Assembly: GCF_002723975.1 (NCBI RefSeq)
Contig: NZ_BEWO01000001.1
Span: 62,001 to 126,000 of the forward strand
DNA length: 64,000 bases
Direction of reading: 5' to 3'
Origin: Gluconobacter japonicus
GTDB lineage: Bacteria > Pseudomonadota > Alphaproteobacteria > Acetobacterales > Acetobacteraceae
The position numbers were made by a program, and so were the translations under genes. Positions 8,716 through 17,822 of the stretch are shown one piece after another; the stretch's first letter is position 1, and the number at the start of each line of letters is the position of its first letter. Under the pieces are notes generated by a model. That model saw nothing but the letters and a program-made list of their open reading frames with translations. It made no database searches and had not been told where the DNA came from.

Positions 8716-11124
8716 TCAGAACGACGCGCTGACCGTTCCGAAGAACTCACGAACCGCACCCCGCTCCATGGACTGATAATCACCCGTCGCAGGATTATCA
8801 TTCTGGCCCATCATGGCGATGTATTTCGTGTTGAACAGATTATAGACGTTGAAGCTCGCCGTAACATCCTTAAGTACACTCAGTTTGCCGAAACGGTACT
8901 GCATGCCAGCATTCGCCAGCCAGTACCCACCAACAGATGTGTCATTCATGAAGCTGTAGTAGCGGCGGCTATAGTAGTTGGCATCGAAATGCGCCGTCGC
9001 CCCCTTCCATGTGTAGGAAACGGAAGTCTTGTACATCCAGGCGGGGTAATTGACGATATTCTTGCCTGCCAATGCATAGAAACCACCCGCCGTATCGACG
9101 TCCCGATCGTAGGTTCCCTTGTTGTAGCTGACGTTATTGCTAATGCTCAGCCCTTCAACGGGTGTCAGTGTAATATCGCCATTGGCACCCGTCATGGAAA
9201 TGTGCCCGAAATCAATGACCTGAGACACCGGGTTCGTCAAAGACCCGACAGCCGCCGCAAGGATCGGATGGATCAGGCTGGCATGATAGACGGTCGCATT
9301 CGCCTGAAGATACTTGGACGTATAACGATATCCGCCAAGATAGACCCACGCCTTGGACGGCTCGAGAGACTTCTTCTGCGCCTGGAAAGTCGCCTGATCT
9401 TCAACCGAATAAACAGAGTTCGCCACGCCATAGGCCGAAACCTCATAGGCGCGCATGTTCTCCGCCACATCCACATACAGTTCATGGTGGTTGTTGATGT
9501 GCCAGTCCAGATTGAGATGCGGCAGGAAGGCCTGTGAAGCCGTCAGCGACCCATTCGGTAGCTCATCAGAGCCGGTCCAGTCCGCGTTATTATAGTTCGC
9601 GCCACCCGCTGTCGTTGCCACCATGGATTTGAACCCGGCGTGCAACGTCAGGCCTTCCATCAGGCGGATGCTGTCCTGCAGATGGAATTGCATGACATTG
9701 GTCGTCCAATCGAAATTATAGCCCTGAAGGAAGGCCCGTCCGTAAACATTGTACGGACCGACCGCCTTGAGTGGAACGCCCTCACCCAGCACCGGCTGCT
9801 GATAATTGAACAGACCAGCCTGCTGGGTGTTGTTCTCATACCAGACACCGCCTTCGATCGTGTGGCGCCCCCACTTGTAGCGCAGGCTCGTATCAAGGCC
9901 GTAGCGTTCCTGACGGTTCTGCCAGACTTCTTCGGAGAAAGGCGCCCCATTCGGAGACGGATCTTCAGAGTCCGTGTAGCTGTAATAGCCGGTCTGACTG
10001 TGACCATAGACCGTGGTGTTCCAGGTCAGACGATCAGTCAGGGCAAGATCGAAATGCAGACCGCCCATGTAATTGGTTTCAGCCTGACCACCATCATACA
10101 TGGCAATTTCAGAACCATTGATGCCCGGAACGCCACCATAGCCTGCCGGAAGCGCCGCTTCCCCATTGGCAATCCGGTACGCCAGACCATAATTCGGATA
10201 GAGATGCGGCGTCCGCCAGCCGAGATTCTTCAAAATCCCGATCGACGTGTCAGGATAGTTCCACTGCGCCAGACTGGACCAGTTAAAGAATGCAGACATA
10301 CGGCTGCGCTGCCCGATCGGCTGCACAAGCTTGGCATCAACCTGCTGCATGAACTGGTCGCCACTTCCCATCCACATGCCTTCATCTGTCCGGGCATAGG
10401 ACGTGTAGAACTTCGTGCCAGAGCTGTTCAGCTTGCCGGAATCCAGTCGAACATAGGTGCGATAGGAGTTGTAGCTGCCGAAAGACTGGCTGACCTTGCC
10501 GCCCCGCGTGTCGTTGGGATCAGACGATCCAATCTGGATTGTCCCACCAAGCGTGTTGGTGGAAGGCAGTTCCACAGACCCGGCACCCTGAGACATCCGC
10601 ATAGACTGGATGTCATCCGGAATGATCGCAGAGGCAAGGCTCATGCCGCTCACAGACTGGTAGGTCTGGTCGTTCAGCGGAACGCCATCAACCGTCACAC
10701 CCATCTGGTTCATGAAGAACCCGCGGACGTAAAGATTCGCGCCAAAACTATCAATTCCGAACGGATCGGTAGACGTAAAACTGACGCCCGGCATCCGGTC
10801 CAGCATGCGATACGGACTGGTTCCCGGCACGAACTGCCGCATGACAGCCTTGGAAACAGCCTGCTCCGCATCACGTCCCGTCAACTGACGCGCCGTCACG
10901 GACACGCTCTCGGTCGAACGGGATTCCACATTGGTGCGACGAACGCGCTTTGCCGCCACTACGGGCGCAGCAGGCGCAACCGCAACGGCAACAGGAGCCA
11001 CATTATGACGGGCTGGCACATGCCGGTGCTTCGGAGCAACCGTCCTGGTCGCCTCAGCAGCATGGACCTGAGAGTGAAGGGCCAACAGTGCAATAGACGA
11101 CAGAAGCAGGGGTTTGGTGCGCAC
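8716..11124 (-). CDS. TonB-dependent outer-membrane receptor
   Basis: Gated outer-membrane beta-barrel for high-affinity uptake. From GTG 11124 it has about 802 residues and starts with an ideal Sec signal (RTKPLLLSSIALLAL, cleavage near VHA/AEA), with GGAG 11 bases upstream. An in-frame ATG at 11262 would add about 46 polar residues before the signal and has no good ribosome site, so I prefer the GTG. A His/Ala/Pro/Val-rich linker leads to the plug (TESVSVTARQLTG, then VRGFFMNQMGVTVDGVPLND) and a barrel ending in Phe. Substrate is unknown. It is divergent from a Rieske oxygenase gene and convergent with the Hint gene. Confidence 0.88.
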   Translation of the reverse strand: MRTKPLLLSSIALLALHSQVHAAEATRTVAPKHRHVPARHNVAPVAVAVAPAAPVVAAKRVRRTNVESRSTESVSVTARQLTGRDAEQAVSKAVMRQFVPGTSPYRMLDRMPGVSFTSTDPFGIDSFGANLYVRGFFMNQMGVTVDGVPLNDQTYQSVSGMSLASAIIPDDIQSMRMSQGAGSVELPSTNTLGGTIQIGSSDPNDTRGGKVSQSFGSYNSYRTYVRLDSGKLNSSGTKFYTSYARTDEGMWMGSGDQFMQQVDAKLVQPIGQRSRMSAFFNWSSLAQWNYPDTSIGILKNLGWRTPHLYPNYGLAYRIANGEAALPAGYGGVPGINGSEIAMYDGGQAETNYMGGLHFDLALTDRLTWNTTVYGHSQTGYYSYTDSEDPSPNGAPFSEEVWQNRQERYGLDTSLRYKWGRHTIEGGVWYENNTQQAGLFNYQQPVLGEGVPLKAVGPYNVYGRAFLQGYNFDWTTNVMQFHLQDSIRLMEGLTLHAGFKSMVATTAGGANYNNADWTGSDELPNGSLTASQAFLPHLNLDWHINNHHELYVDVAENMRAYEVSAYGVANSVYSVEDQATFQAQKKSLEPSKAWVYLGGYRYTSKYLQANATVYHASLIHPILAAAVGSLTNPVSQVIDFGHISMTGANGDITLTPVEGLSISNNVSYNKGTYDRDVDTAGGFYALAGKNIVNYPAWMYKTSVSYTWKGATAHFDANYYSRRYYSFMNDTSVGGYWLANAGMQYRFGKLSVLKDVTASFNVYNLFNTKYIAMMGQNDNPATGDYQSMERGAVREFFGTVSASF

Positions 11125-11388
11125 TGAGGCCAATACTCCAGAAATATGGGGGATCACGAGATTAGGGAAGCGGTGTCCTAGCCAAGCATCTTTATTAGGC
11201 AAAGCCTTTGAGGCCGTGGATGATGTTTCAATGACATCTGACCTGTGCTTTTCCAGCCTCATGTTGCCCAAATGACGCGATTTACCGCGATACGGCCTTC
11301 CCCCTTCCGGTATGGACCTTTTGCCTGTTAGGCTCGTTTCAAGACTATGCCTTTCAAAGGCCCGGCTTCATGAAGGATCGGGATATCA

Positions 11389-12504
11389 ATGTCGCAGAGT
11401 ACAGTAGATGCCGACGCCATTATCAGCAGCATCTCCCCAAACGAGCCTCCAGCCCGCAATACAGACCTGCGCCGCATCCGCTCCAACCCGGATTACTGGT
11501 ACCCTGTCGCCTGGTCCCATGAACTCCAGCGCGGCAAGACCATCGGCACGCGTTATGCCGGACAGCCGATTGCCCTTGTCCGCCCCCTGGATGGCACCGT
11601 CTTCGCACTCGAAGACCGCTGCGCTCACCGGCAGGTTCCCCTGAGCCTTGGCCGTGTCAGCGGTGAAGCGGTGCAGTGCTGCTACCACGGCTGGGCTTAT
11701 GGCCGCTCAGGCCGCTGCATTGACGTCCCCTATCTGGGCAAGAACAAACTTCCGAATGGTGTCCGCACCTATCCGTGCCGCGAAGAAGGCGGCCTGATCT
11801 TCATTTTCCCCGGCGATCCGGCAAAAGCCGATACCACCCCTTTCCCGTCTCTCGGCTCCGTTCGTGACCCGGCCTACAAGACGCGTCGTTTCGGCAAGAA
11901 AGTCGCCTGCCACTACAGCTTCATGCATGAAAACCTGATGGATATGAATCATCAGTTCATGCACATGAAGCAGATGGGTCAGATGAAACCCCGCTTTCTG
12001 GGCGGGAAAGACGAGCCAACACTGGTCGAAGCCCGATACAGCTTCGCCCGGACAAGCGGCAAGCAGCCCTGGGGTGAAGCCCTGATCTTTGGCGAGCGCC
12101 GGGACGCCAGCGAGCGCTACGCCCATCGCGACGTCATGACGATCCGGACGGAATATCCCTACCAGACCCTGAGGATCGCCACAGGTGACGAACCGCCGGT
12201 CATGGATCTGTGGATCGTCTATGTCCCGCAGGATGCGGACGAAAAAACCTGTCGCGTTTTCGGCCTTCTGTCAGTCCGCAAACCGAAAGTGCGCGTCGTT
12301 CTGGATCTGGCATGGCCGTTCCTTGTCGCCTTCACGGAACGGATTTTTAAGGAAGACCGTGATATCGTAGAGCTCGAACAGGCCGCCTGGAACGAGCTGG
12401 GCGGCGATCATAATCAGGAAGTCTTCCCCGTCATCAACACGCTGCGCCGTCTGCTGGCCCGTTGCGGCGTCCCTGAGGAGCAGGATTCAACAAGCCCGAC
12501 ATGA
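11389..12504 (+). CDS. Rieske non-heme iron oxygenase, alpha-subunit type
   Basis: 371 residues. The N-terminal Rieske [2Fe-2S] site is visible: Cys78-x-His80 (CAHRQVPL) and Cys97-x2-His100 (CCYHGW). The C-terminal catalytic part has the mononuclear iron segment [13 protein letters not shown] (about 180-192), with His188 and His192 as likely ligands and Asp185 as the bridging acid. The layout resembles vanillate demethylase/phenoxybenzoate dioxygenase oxygenases. No ferredoxin reductase gene is next to it, so the electron donor is not evident. The downstream GNAT-Nudix gene overlaps by 4 bp. Good ribosome sites (AAGGAT, GGGAT) precede the ATG. Substrate unknown. Confidence 0.85.
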   Translation: MSQSTVDADAIISSISPNEPPARNTDLRRIRSNPDYWYPVAWSHELQRGKTIGTRYAGQPIALVRPLDGTVFALEDRCAHRQVPLSLGRVSGEAVQCCYHGWAYGRSGRCIDVPYLGKNKLPNGVRTYPCREEGGLIFIFPGDPAKADTTPFPSLGSVRDPAYKTRRFGKKVACHYSFMHENLMDMNHQFMHMKQMGQMKPRFLGGKDEPTLVEARYSFARTSGKQPWGEALIFGERRDASERYAHRDVMTIRTEYPYQTLRIATGDEPPVMDLWIVYVPQDADEKTCRVFGLLSVRKPKVRVVLDLAWPFLVAFTERIFKEDRDIVELEQAAWNELGGDHNQEVFPVINTLRRLLARCGVPEEQDSTSPT

Positions 12505-13517
12505 CACCCGAACTGAAAGCGGGGGATTTTCTTTTACGTCCCCTCCGCCCGGAAGACGCACCAGCCGTCCATCGCCTCGTGAACGACTGGAGCGTGGTCC
12601 GCATGCTCAGCCGCCTCCCTTTCCCTTACCCACGCGATCTTGCCGAAAAATGGATCGCCTCCACGCTGGAAGACAGTGCACGCGGGGAGGCCCACCACTT
12701 CGCCGTAACGCGAAATGGAGCTCTTCTGGGAGCGGTCGGCATTGTCCTGTCAGACGACAGACGCTCCGCCTCTCTTGGATACTGGGCGTCTCCGGCGGTC
12801 TGGGGCCAGGGCATGACAACGGCTGCTGCAAAGCGCGTCGTGGAATGGGCCTTGCAGGTTCTCAAGATCGAAAAACTGACGGCGGATGTTGCAGTCGATA
12901 ATCCCGGCTCCTCTGCTGTCCTGCACAAGCTGGGTTTTCAGGAAACAGGCCGCGCCACCCGACGCTTCGTGTCTCGTGGGGCCGAATGTCCCATCATTGT
13001 GCATGAATTAACCCGCTCAGGGTTTCTACAGCAGGATGCTGCCGTTCAGGACGTCATTGCCCCGCAGCCTATTCAGGAAAAAGCCCCGATACCTCATACC
13101 GTGCAATCACCCAAACCCCGAACCCTTCTGGTCGTGGCCGCAGCCCTTCTGGACGCACAGGGACGCATCCTCTTGGCCCGTCGCCCGGAAGGAAAGCGAC
13201 TGGCTGGTCTCTGGGAGTTCCCAGGCGGGAAGGTTGAACGGGAGGAAACACCGGAACAGGCCCTCATCCGGGAAATGAAGGAAGAACTGGACGTGGACCT
13301 GACAGGCTCATGTCTCGCACCCTTCACGTTCGTGAGCGAAAATGCCGGACCGTTCCACCTTCTGATGCCACTCTACGTTGTGCGCCGCTGGCGGGGTGTT
13401 CCCGCACCGCGGGAAGGGCAGGAACTGGCATGGGTCAACGCCGCAGATCTGGCGAAATATCCCATGCCGGACCCGGATCTGCCACTCATTCCACTTTTGC
13501 AGGAACTTTTGGGTTAA
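12501..13517 (+). CDS. bifunctional GNAT acetyltransferase / Nudix (MutT-like) pyrophosphohydrolase fusion
   Basis: 338 residues with two domains. Residues 1-172 form a GNAT fold of the RimJ/RimL type ([15 protein letters not shown], acetyl-CoA loop near [29 protein letters not shown]). A Pro-rich linker (about 175-206) joins a Nudix domain with box [22 protein letters not shown] (242-263) and the (d)NTP-clearing MutT-like opening [20 protein letters not shown]. The box glycine after EEL is Asp. The Nudix half probably hydrolyses oxidised or non-canonical dNTPs; the GNAT substrate is unknown. It overlaps the Rieske gene by 4 bp, suggesting coupled translation. Confidence 0.9.
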   Translation: MTPELKAGDFLLRPLRPEDAPAVHRLVNDWSVVRMLSRLPFPYPRDLAEKWIASTLEDSARGEAHHFAVTRNGALLGAVGIVLSDDRRSASLGYWASPAVWGQGMTTAAAKRVVEWALQVLKIEKLTADVAVDNPGSSAVLHKLGFQETGRATRRFVSRGAECPIIVHELTRSGFLQQDAAVQDVIAPQPIQEKAPIPHTVQSPKPRTLLVVAAALLDAQGRILLARRPEGKRLAGLWEFPGGKVEREETPEQALIREMKEELDVDLTGSCLAPFTFVSENAGPFHLLMPLYVVRRWRGVPAPREGQELAWVNAADLAKYPMPDPDLPLIPLLQELLG

Positions 13518-13526
13518 ACCACCCAA

Positions 13527-13556
13527 GGGCTGCTTTCCCGAAAGCAGCCCCCTTTG
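13527..13556. terminator. intrinsic terminator after GNAT-Nudix gene
   Basis: GGGCTGCTTT (13527-13536) and AAAGCAGCCC (13541-13550) form a perfect 10-bp stem with loop CCCG, followed by a short T-rich stretch. It lies between convergent genes. Confidence 0.75.
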
Positions 13557-13558
13557 TT

Positions 13559-14452
13559 TCAGTCGTTCAACTGAAATTCAGCCTGCCGATTACCAGGCAC
13601 ATCCGTTCGGAACGCAAACAGCGAGCCAGCCTGAGGCTCCTTCGACAACGTGGCCTCATCCAGCCCCTTACGCGCCGTCGTGACGAATACGGTTTTTAGA
13701 TCGTCGCCCCCAAAAGCGACCTTCGTCACATTGCTCACAGGCATGGGAATGGAAGGAAGCTCCGTTCCATCCGGGCGGAAACGAACCACACGGCCACCCA
13801 GCCATGCTCCGCACCACAAATTGCCTTCACTGTCCGTCACAATTCCGTCCGGATAGCCATGCGTCAGTGTGGCAAAAACCCGCTCATTGGAAAGATCGCC
13901 ATTCTCATCCACATCGAATGCATAAATCGTCTGCTTCGGGCTGTGACAGACATACAGCACACGCCCGCACGGTGAGACCGCCGGACCGTTCGAGACAATA
14001 TAGCCTTCGTTATGATGCGTAATGTCCAGACCATCTTCCGTATGCACGACGCGATAGATTGAACCCGTCGGCTCTTCTTCCCCATCATCCATCGTGCCGA
14101 ACCAGACGCGGCCCAACGGATCCACGCAACCGTCATTCAGACGATTACCCGGCTTCTCAGGCTCGATCTCCGGCCCAGCTTCAAAATCGCCGCTTTCCGG
14201 ATCAAAGCCATGCAGCCCATCCCGCAGGCCAGCGAGGAAAGTTCCGTTTGCCACAGGCAGCAGAAACCCCAGGCGGTCCGGCGCATCCCACGTCTTGTGC
14301 GCGCCCGTTTCCGGCGTGAACCGGTGCACCTTGGCCGCAATAATATCTACGAAATAAAGCGACTTTTCAGCCTCACTCCAGACAGGGCCCTCGCCCAGCG
14401 TTGCACGCAGATCGAGAATACATTCAGGGAGATGGTGCTTCAGAGTGCTCAT
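13559..14452 (-). CDS. SMP-30/gluconolactonase/LRE family lactonase
   Basis: Six-bladed beta-propeller enzyme of the regucalcin/gluconolactonase family, likely hydrolysing a sugar lactone in the cytosol (no signal peptide seen). 297 residues from ATG 14452, which has AGGA seven bases upstream. Family motifs: LGEGPVWSEAEKSLYFVDI with the metal Glu, RLNDGCVDPLGRVWFGTMD around the middle metal Asn/Asp, and PDGIVTDSEGNLWCGAW for the catalytic Asp region. In a sugar-oxidising bacterium it could act on glucono- or ketogluconate-related lactones, but the exact substrate is inference. Confidence 0.88.
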   Translation of the reverse strand: MSTLKHHLPECILDLRATLGEGPVWSEAEKSLYFVDIIAAKVHRFTPETGAHKTWDAPDRLGFLLPVANGTFLAGLRDGLHGFDPESGDFEAGPEIEPEKPGNRLNDGCVDPLGRVWFGTMDDGEEEPTGSIYRVVHTEDGLDITHHNEGYIVSNGPAVSPCGRVLYVCHSPKQTIYAFDVDENGDLSNERVFATLTHGYPDGIVTDSEGNLWCGAWLGGRVVRFRPDGTELPSIPMPVSNVTKVAFGGDDLKTVFVTTARKGLDEATLSKEPQAGSLFAFRTDVPGNRQAEFQLND

Positions 14453-14554
14453 GAGTGTCCTGTTTGAAATTGCGCAGGGCCAGACGTCTGCCCCTACTCG
14501 ACAACGTGGCACAACGCGCTACGTTTGATCCATCAGACTATCAGGACGAGACTC

Positions 14555-15319
14555 ATGCTTCAAAAAAACGCCTGCCTGCTCGTCATAGGCAACGAAATAC
14601 TCTCCGGCCGCACACAGGATGCCAACACACAGGTTCTGGCGCGCGCTCTGAATGCCCAAGGCATCCGGCTGCTCGAAGTGCGCGTCATTCCAGACATTGA
14701 GGATCACATCGTCCAGACCGTCACCGAATGTCGGGCCCGATTCGATATTCTCTTCACATGCGGTGGCATTGGCCCCACCCATGATGACATCACGGCAGAA
14801 TGTATCGCCAAGGCCATGGGCGTTCCTCTGCTCCGCCATGAGCCCACGTTTCAGAAGCTTGAAGCTCTTATGGGGAAAGAGAAGTTCAATACCGCGCGAC
14901 AGCGGATGGCCATGTTTCCGGAGGGCGCAGTTCCCATCGAAAATGCGATTTCTGCGGCTCCCGGCTTCAGCATAGGAAATGTGCATGTGATGGCCGGCGT
15001 TCCGTCCATCTTCGCGTCCATGGTGGACGCTCTGGTTCCTCAACTGGAAAAAGGCCCTCCTCTAACATCCGTCAGTTGGCACGCCGCAGGCTTGAAGGAA
15101 GGCGATTTCGCAGATGATCTGCGCCGATTACAGGATAAGTTTCCGGGAATTGACCTCGGCTCTTATCCCTATGGCCTGACAGATGGCACGAAGGGCACGG
15201 CTCTCGTCGCCAAAGGCTATGACGCAGAAGCCGTTACAACAGTAGGACCACTTCTTCACGACCTCATCATGGCCCATGGCCGTGAGCCAGTCAGCGGCGA
15301 CCCTCCGCACAAAGCGTAA
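14555..15319 (+). CDS. CinA-like molybdopterin-binding (MoCF) domain protein
   Basis: 254 residues, single MoaB/MogA-like domain as in the N-terminal half of CinA (competence/damage-inducible protein A): LLVIGNEILSGRTQDAN, FTCGGIGPTHDDIT and VHVMAGVPSIFASMVDAL are diagnostic. The C-terminal nicotinamide-nucleotide amidase domain of full CinA is absent. The ATG at 14555 has an AGGA site. It is divergent from the lactonase gene. Full-length relatives act as ADP-ribose or NAD-repair pyrophosphatases; whether this short form does is not known from sequence. Confidence 0.85.
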   Translation: MLQKNACLLVIGNEILSGRTQDANTQVLARALNAQGIRLLEVRVIPDIEDHIVQTVTECRARFDILFTCGGIGPTHDDITAECIAKAMGVPLLRHEPTFQKLEALMGKEKFNTARQRMAMFPEGAVPIENAISAAPGFSIGNVHVMAGVPSIFASMVDALVPQLEKGPPLTSVSWHAAGLKEGDFADDLRRLQDKFPGIDLGSYPYGLTDGTKGTALVAKGYDAEAVTTVGPLLHDLIMAHGREPVSGDPPHKA

Positions 15320-15323
15320 GATC

Positions 15324-15361
15324 AAAAAAAACCGCTGCTCCAAAGGGCAGCGGTTTTTTTG
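15324..15361. terminator. bidirectional intrinsic terminator
   Basis: ACCGCTGC (15331-15338) pairs with GCAGCGGT (15347-15354), with an A run before and T run after. It separates the CinA-like gene from convergent accA. Confidence 0.88.
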
Positions 15362-15363
15362 TA

Positions 15364-16338
15364 TCAGTTCAGAGACCCACGGGTCATGGCCAGGAACTTG
15401 TCCCGGCGCTTCTGGAGAAGAGCCGGTCCAGTCAACTTCTGAAGCTCTGTCAGTTCCTCGGCAATCGCGTTGCCAACCGCATGAACCGCATCGTCCGGAG
15501 AGCGCTGCGCGCCCCCGATCGGCTCCGCAACAATCCGGTCAATCAAGCCAAGACCCTGCAGATCCTGCGCCGTCAGCTTCAGGGCTTCGGCGGCGGCAGG
15601 AGCCAGCTTTGGATCGCGCCACAGGATGGAGGCAGCGGCTTCCGGGGAAATGACGGAATAGATCGAGTGCTCAAGCATCAGCACACGGTCACCGGCACCA
15701 ATGGCGATAGCGCCGCCGGAGCCACCCTCACCGATCACCGTAGCGATCAGGGGCACAGGAGCCTTGAGGCAAATGTCGATGGACTTCGCAATGGCCTGAG
15801 CCTGTCCACGAGCTTCTGCGTCAATTCCCGGCCAAGCACCGGCCGTATCAATGAAGCTCAGAATCGGCAGACCGAAACGACCAGCCATCTCCACGAGACG
15901 CTGCGCCTTCCGGTAACCTTCCGGACGGGCCATACCAAAATTGTGGCGCAGACGCGTTTCCGTATCGTGACCGCGCTCCGTCCCGATCACCACGACGGGC
16001 TCTCCACGGAAGCGGGCCAGACCACCGATCATGGCTTCATCATCACCAAAGGCCCGGTCACCGGCCAGAGGCGTGAAATCTGTGGTCAGGAGACGAACAT
16101 AGTCCAGAGCCTTGGGCCGCTGGGCGTGACGGGCAACCTGCACCTTCTGCAATGGCGTAAGCTTTGCATAGGTCGCACGAAGCTGTTTGTCCGCCTTGTC
16201 TGAAAGACGGGCAACCTCGTCATCGATATTGATGCCGCTGGTGCCGGAGTCCTTCTCCTGGCTGCCCATCTGGCGGAGTTCGTCGATCTTGGTCTCGAGT
16301 TCGGCGACCGACTTCTCGAAATCTAGGAATTGGCGCAT
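15364..16338 (-). CDS. accA: acetyl-CoA carboxylase carboxyltransferase subunit alpha
   Basis: Half of the carboxyltransferase that moves CO2 from biotin-BCCP to acetyl-CoA, the first committed step of fatty acid synthesis. 324 residues from ATG 16338. The start MRQFLDFEKSVAELETKIDEL, then YRKAQRLVEMAGRFGLPILSFIDTAGAWPG and IGEGGSGGAIAIGAGDRVLMLEHSIYSVISPE are typical AccA. It lies 46 bp downstream of xerD on the same strand. accB, accC and accD are not in the window. Confidence 0.96.
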   Translation of the reverse strand: MRQFLDFEKSVAELETKIDELRQMGSQEKDSGTSGINIDDEVARLSDKADKQLRATYAKLTPLQKVQVARHAQRPKALDYVRLLTTDFTPLAGDRAFGDDEAMIGGLARFRGEPVVVIGTERGHDTETRLRHNFGMARPEGYRKAQRLVEMAGRFGLPILSFIDTAGAWPGIDAEARGQAQAIAKSIDICLKAPVPLIATVIGEGGSGGAIAIGAGDRVLMLEHSIYSVISPEAAASILWRDPKLAPAAAEALKLTAQDLQGLGLIDRIVAEPIGGAQRSPDDAVHAVGNAIAEELTELQKLTGPALLQKRRDKFLAMTRGSLN

Positions 16339-16384
16339 GGCCAGCCGGATAGCACGCCAGCGCATCCGGAAACAGCCCCCCGTG

Positions 16385-17308
16385 CTATTCCGAGTCAGCG
16401 GGCCCCGCAGGCACAACTTTCGCCAAAGGATGATGCGCTGTCACAAGCTGCCTCAGACGTTCCGCCATCACCTGCGTATAGATCTGGGTGGTCGCGATAT
16501 CAGCATGGCCCAAAAGCATCTGAAGCGCCCGCAGATCAGCCCCATGCGCCAGAAGGTGACTGGCAAAGGAATGCCTGAGCACATGCGGGCTGACGCGCTC
16601 CGGATCAATCCCCGCTTTCAGCGCACAGGCCAGCAGGATCTTGTCGAACCCCTGACGGGTTAGAGGCTTGCTCGGATCACGTCCCGGAAAGAGATAAGGG
16701 CTCCCCAGATCCCGATCAAAATAGACAAGAGCCTCCGCTGCCTCCCGCGCACTGCGGGACAGCGGCACCAGACGCTCCCTGCCCCCCTTGCCACGCACGA
16801 GAAGCATCGCGCCTTTTGCCTTCACACAACTGGCCGGCAACGACAGCAATTCGGAAATACGCAGACCAGTTGTATAAAGAAGCTCCAGTGCGGCACGAGA
16901 CAACAGGTCTCGCCGCTCGTTCTCATGCCCTTTCGTCCCTTCTTCCAGGAGAAGGCGGATTTCTTTCTCATCCAGCGGACGCGGAAGCGAAGCAGAAATT
17001 TTGGGAGCCTGCTGGCGATCGGTCGGATCATCAGACCGAATCGATTCCAGCATGAGAAAACGATAAAACTGCTTCAGGCAGGAGAGACGCCGGGCCGCCG
17101 TCCGGGCCGCCATCCCAGCTTGCGACAAAGACGCCAGATAACTCCGAACCTGCTCACCCGTCGCCTGCGCCAATGACACGGGCGCACAATGACGGGCAAA
17201 ATCAGACAGGTCAGATGCGTAGGCCTGCCGGGTTTTCAGGGCCGCACCACGCTCCGCCGCCAGCATTTCCAGAAATGCCTCGACGTGACGATCCGTGACC
17301 TCTGTCAT
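16385..17308 (-). CDS. xerD: site-specific tyrosine recombinase XerD/XerC type
   Basis: Chromosome-dimer resolution recombinase. 307 residues with an N-terminal SAM-like core-binding domain and C-terminal catalytic domain. All six catalytic residues are visible: Arg150 (TTGLRISEL), Lys174 (VRGKGGRERL), His242 and Arg245 (PHVLRHSFASH), His268 (LGHADIATT) and Tyr277 (QIYTQV). The sequence resembles XerD more than XerC, but the choice is not certain without comparison. It sits upstream of accA and 17 bp downstream of the Pro/Ala-rich protein gene, probably one transcription unit. Nothing suggests it is an integrase of a mobile element. Confidence 0.88.
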   Translation of the reverse strand: MTEVTDRHVEAFLEMLAAERGAALKTRQAYASDLSDFARHCAPVSLAQATGEQVRSYLASLSQAGMAARTAARRLSCLKQFYRFLMLESIRSDDPTDRQQAPKISASLPRPLDEKEIRLLLEEGTKGHENERRDLLSRAALELLYTTGLRISELLSLPASCVKAKGAMLLVRGKGGRERLVPLSRSAREAAEALVYFDRDLGSPYLFPGRDPSKPLTRQGFDKILLACALKAGIDPERVSPHVLRHSFASHLLAHGADLRALQMLLGHADIATTQIYTQVMAERLRQLVTAHHPLAKVVPAGPADSE

Positions 17309-17325
17309 CCGGCAGACCGTATCCT

Positions 17326-17760
17326 TCAGTGTGCGGGCGCAACCTGTGCAGGCGTCACCGCCGCGCCCTGAGACGGTGCAGGCTTGGGGGCTGGCATTGT
17401 CGGCAGCGGCGTAGATGGCGTCAGCATAGGGGTACTTGACGCAGCCGGAGCGGGCGCAGGAACCGTACCAGCAGCAGAGGCCGGAGCCGCAGGTGTCGGG
17501 GCCACCGGCGCAGCAACCGGCTGGGCAGTTCCCGGAACAGGAGCGGCTGGCACAGGCGGCATGGCAGGCAACGCAGCCGGAGCGGCACTCGTCGTCGCAA
17601 ACGTGGACGCCGGAATGTCTTTGTGAACCTGCGTCTGCTCAGGCGGAACAGCATTCATGCCCAGACGCAGGAAACCGCCACCCAGCACAACAGCGAGAAT
17701 GACAAGGCCTCCCCCGGCAATCATGGGAAGACGGGAAGACGAACGATCAGATTGGGCCAT
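17326..17760 (-). CDS. single-pass membrane protein with Pro/Ala-rich periplasmic tail
   Basis: 144 residues: a short basic N terminus, one transmembrane segment (about 13-32, MIAGGGLVILAVVLGGGFLR), then a long tail made mostly of Ala, Pro, Val and Thr. This is a typical envelope spacer architecture, with no catalytic motif recognisable. It starts the xerD-accA unit and is divergent from aroKB with about 60 bp between. The low-complexity sequence also produces long open frames in other frames, which I treat as artefacts. Confidence 0.7.
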   Translation of the reverse strand: MAQSDRSSSRLPMIAGGGLVILAVVLGGGFLRLGMNAVPPEQTQVHKDIPASTFATTSAAPAALPAMPPVPAAPVPGTAQPVAAPVAPTPAAPASAAGTVPAPAPAASSTPMLTPSTPLPTMPAPKPAPSQGAAVTPAQVAPAH

Positions 17761-17822
17761 TATGTTCAGGTCTCAAAGTGCAGGCAGGACGTGATGCCCT
17801 CTCCTATGATAGGTAGCAGAGC

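Noticed and set aside
9640-11127. Plus-strand open frame of 495 codons
   Set aside because: Fully antisense to the TonB receptor gene, which has signal peptide, plug and barrel motifs. The frame's product is Arg/His/Ile-rich with no family features.
16385-17308. Tyrosine recombinase as sign of a mobile element
   Set aside because: It sits in a housekeeping context with accA, and no attachment repeats or phage genes are near; XerC/D is the simpler reading.
17384-17626. Gly/Ala-rich plus-strand frame
   Set aside because: Mirror of the Pro/Ala-rich tail of the minus-strand membrane protein; low complexity explains it.
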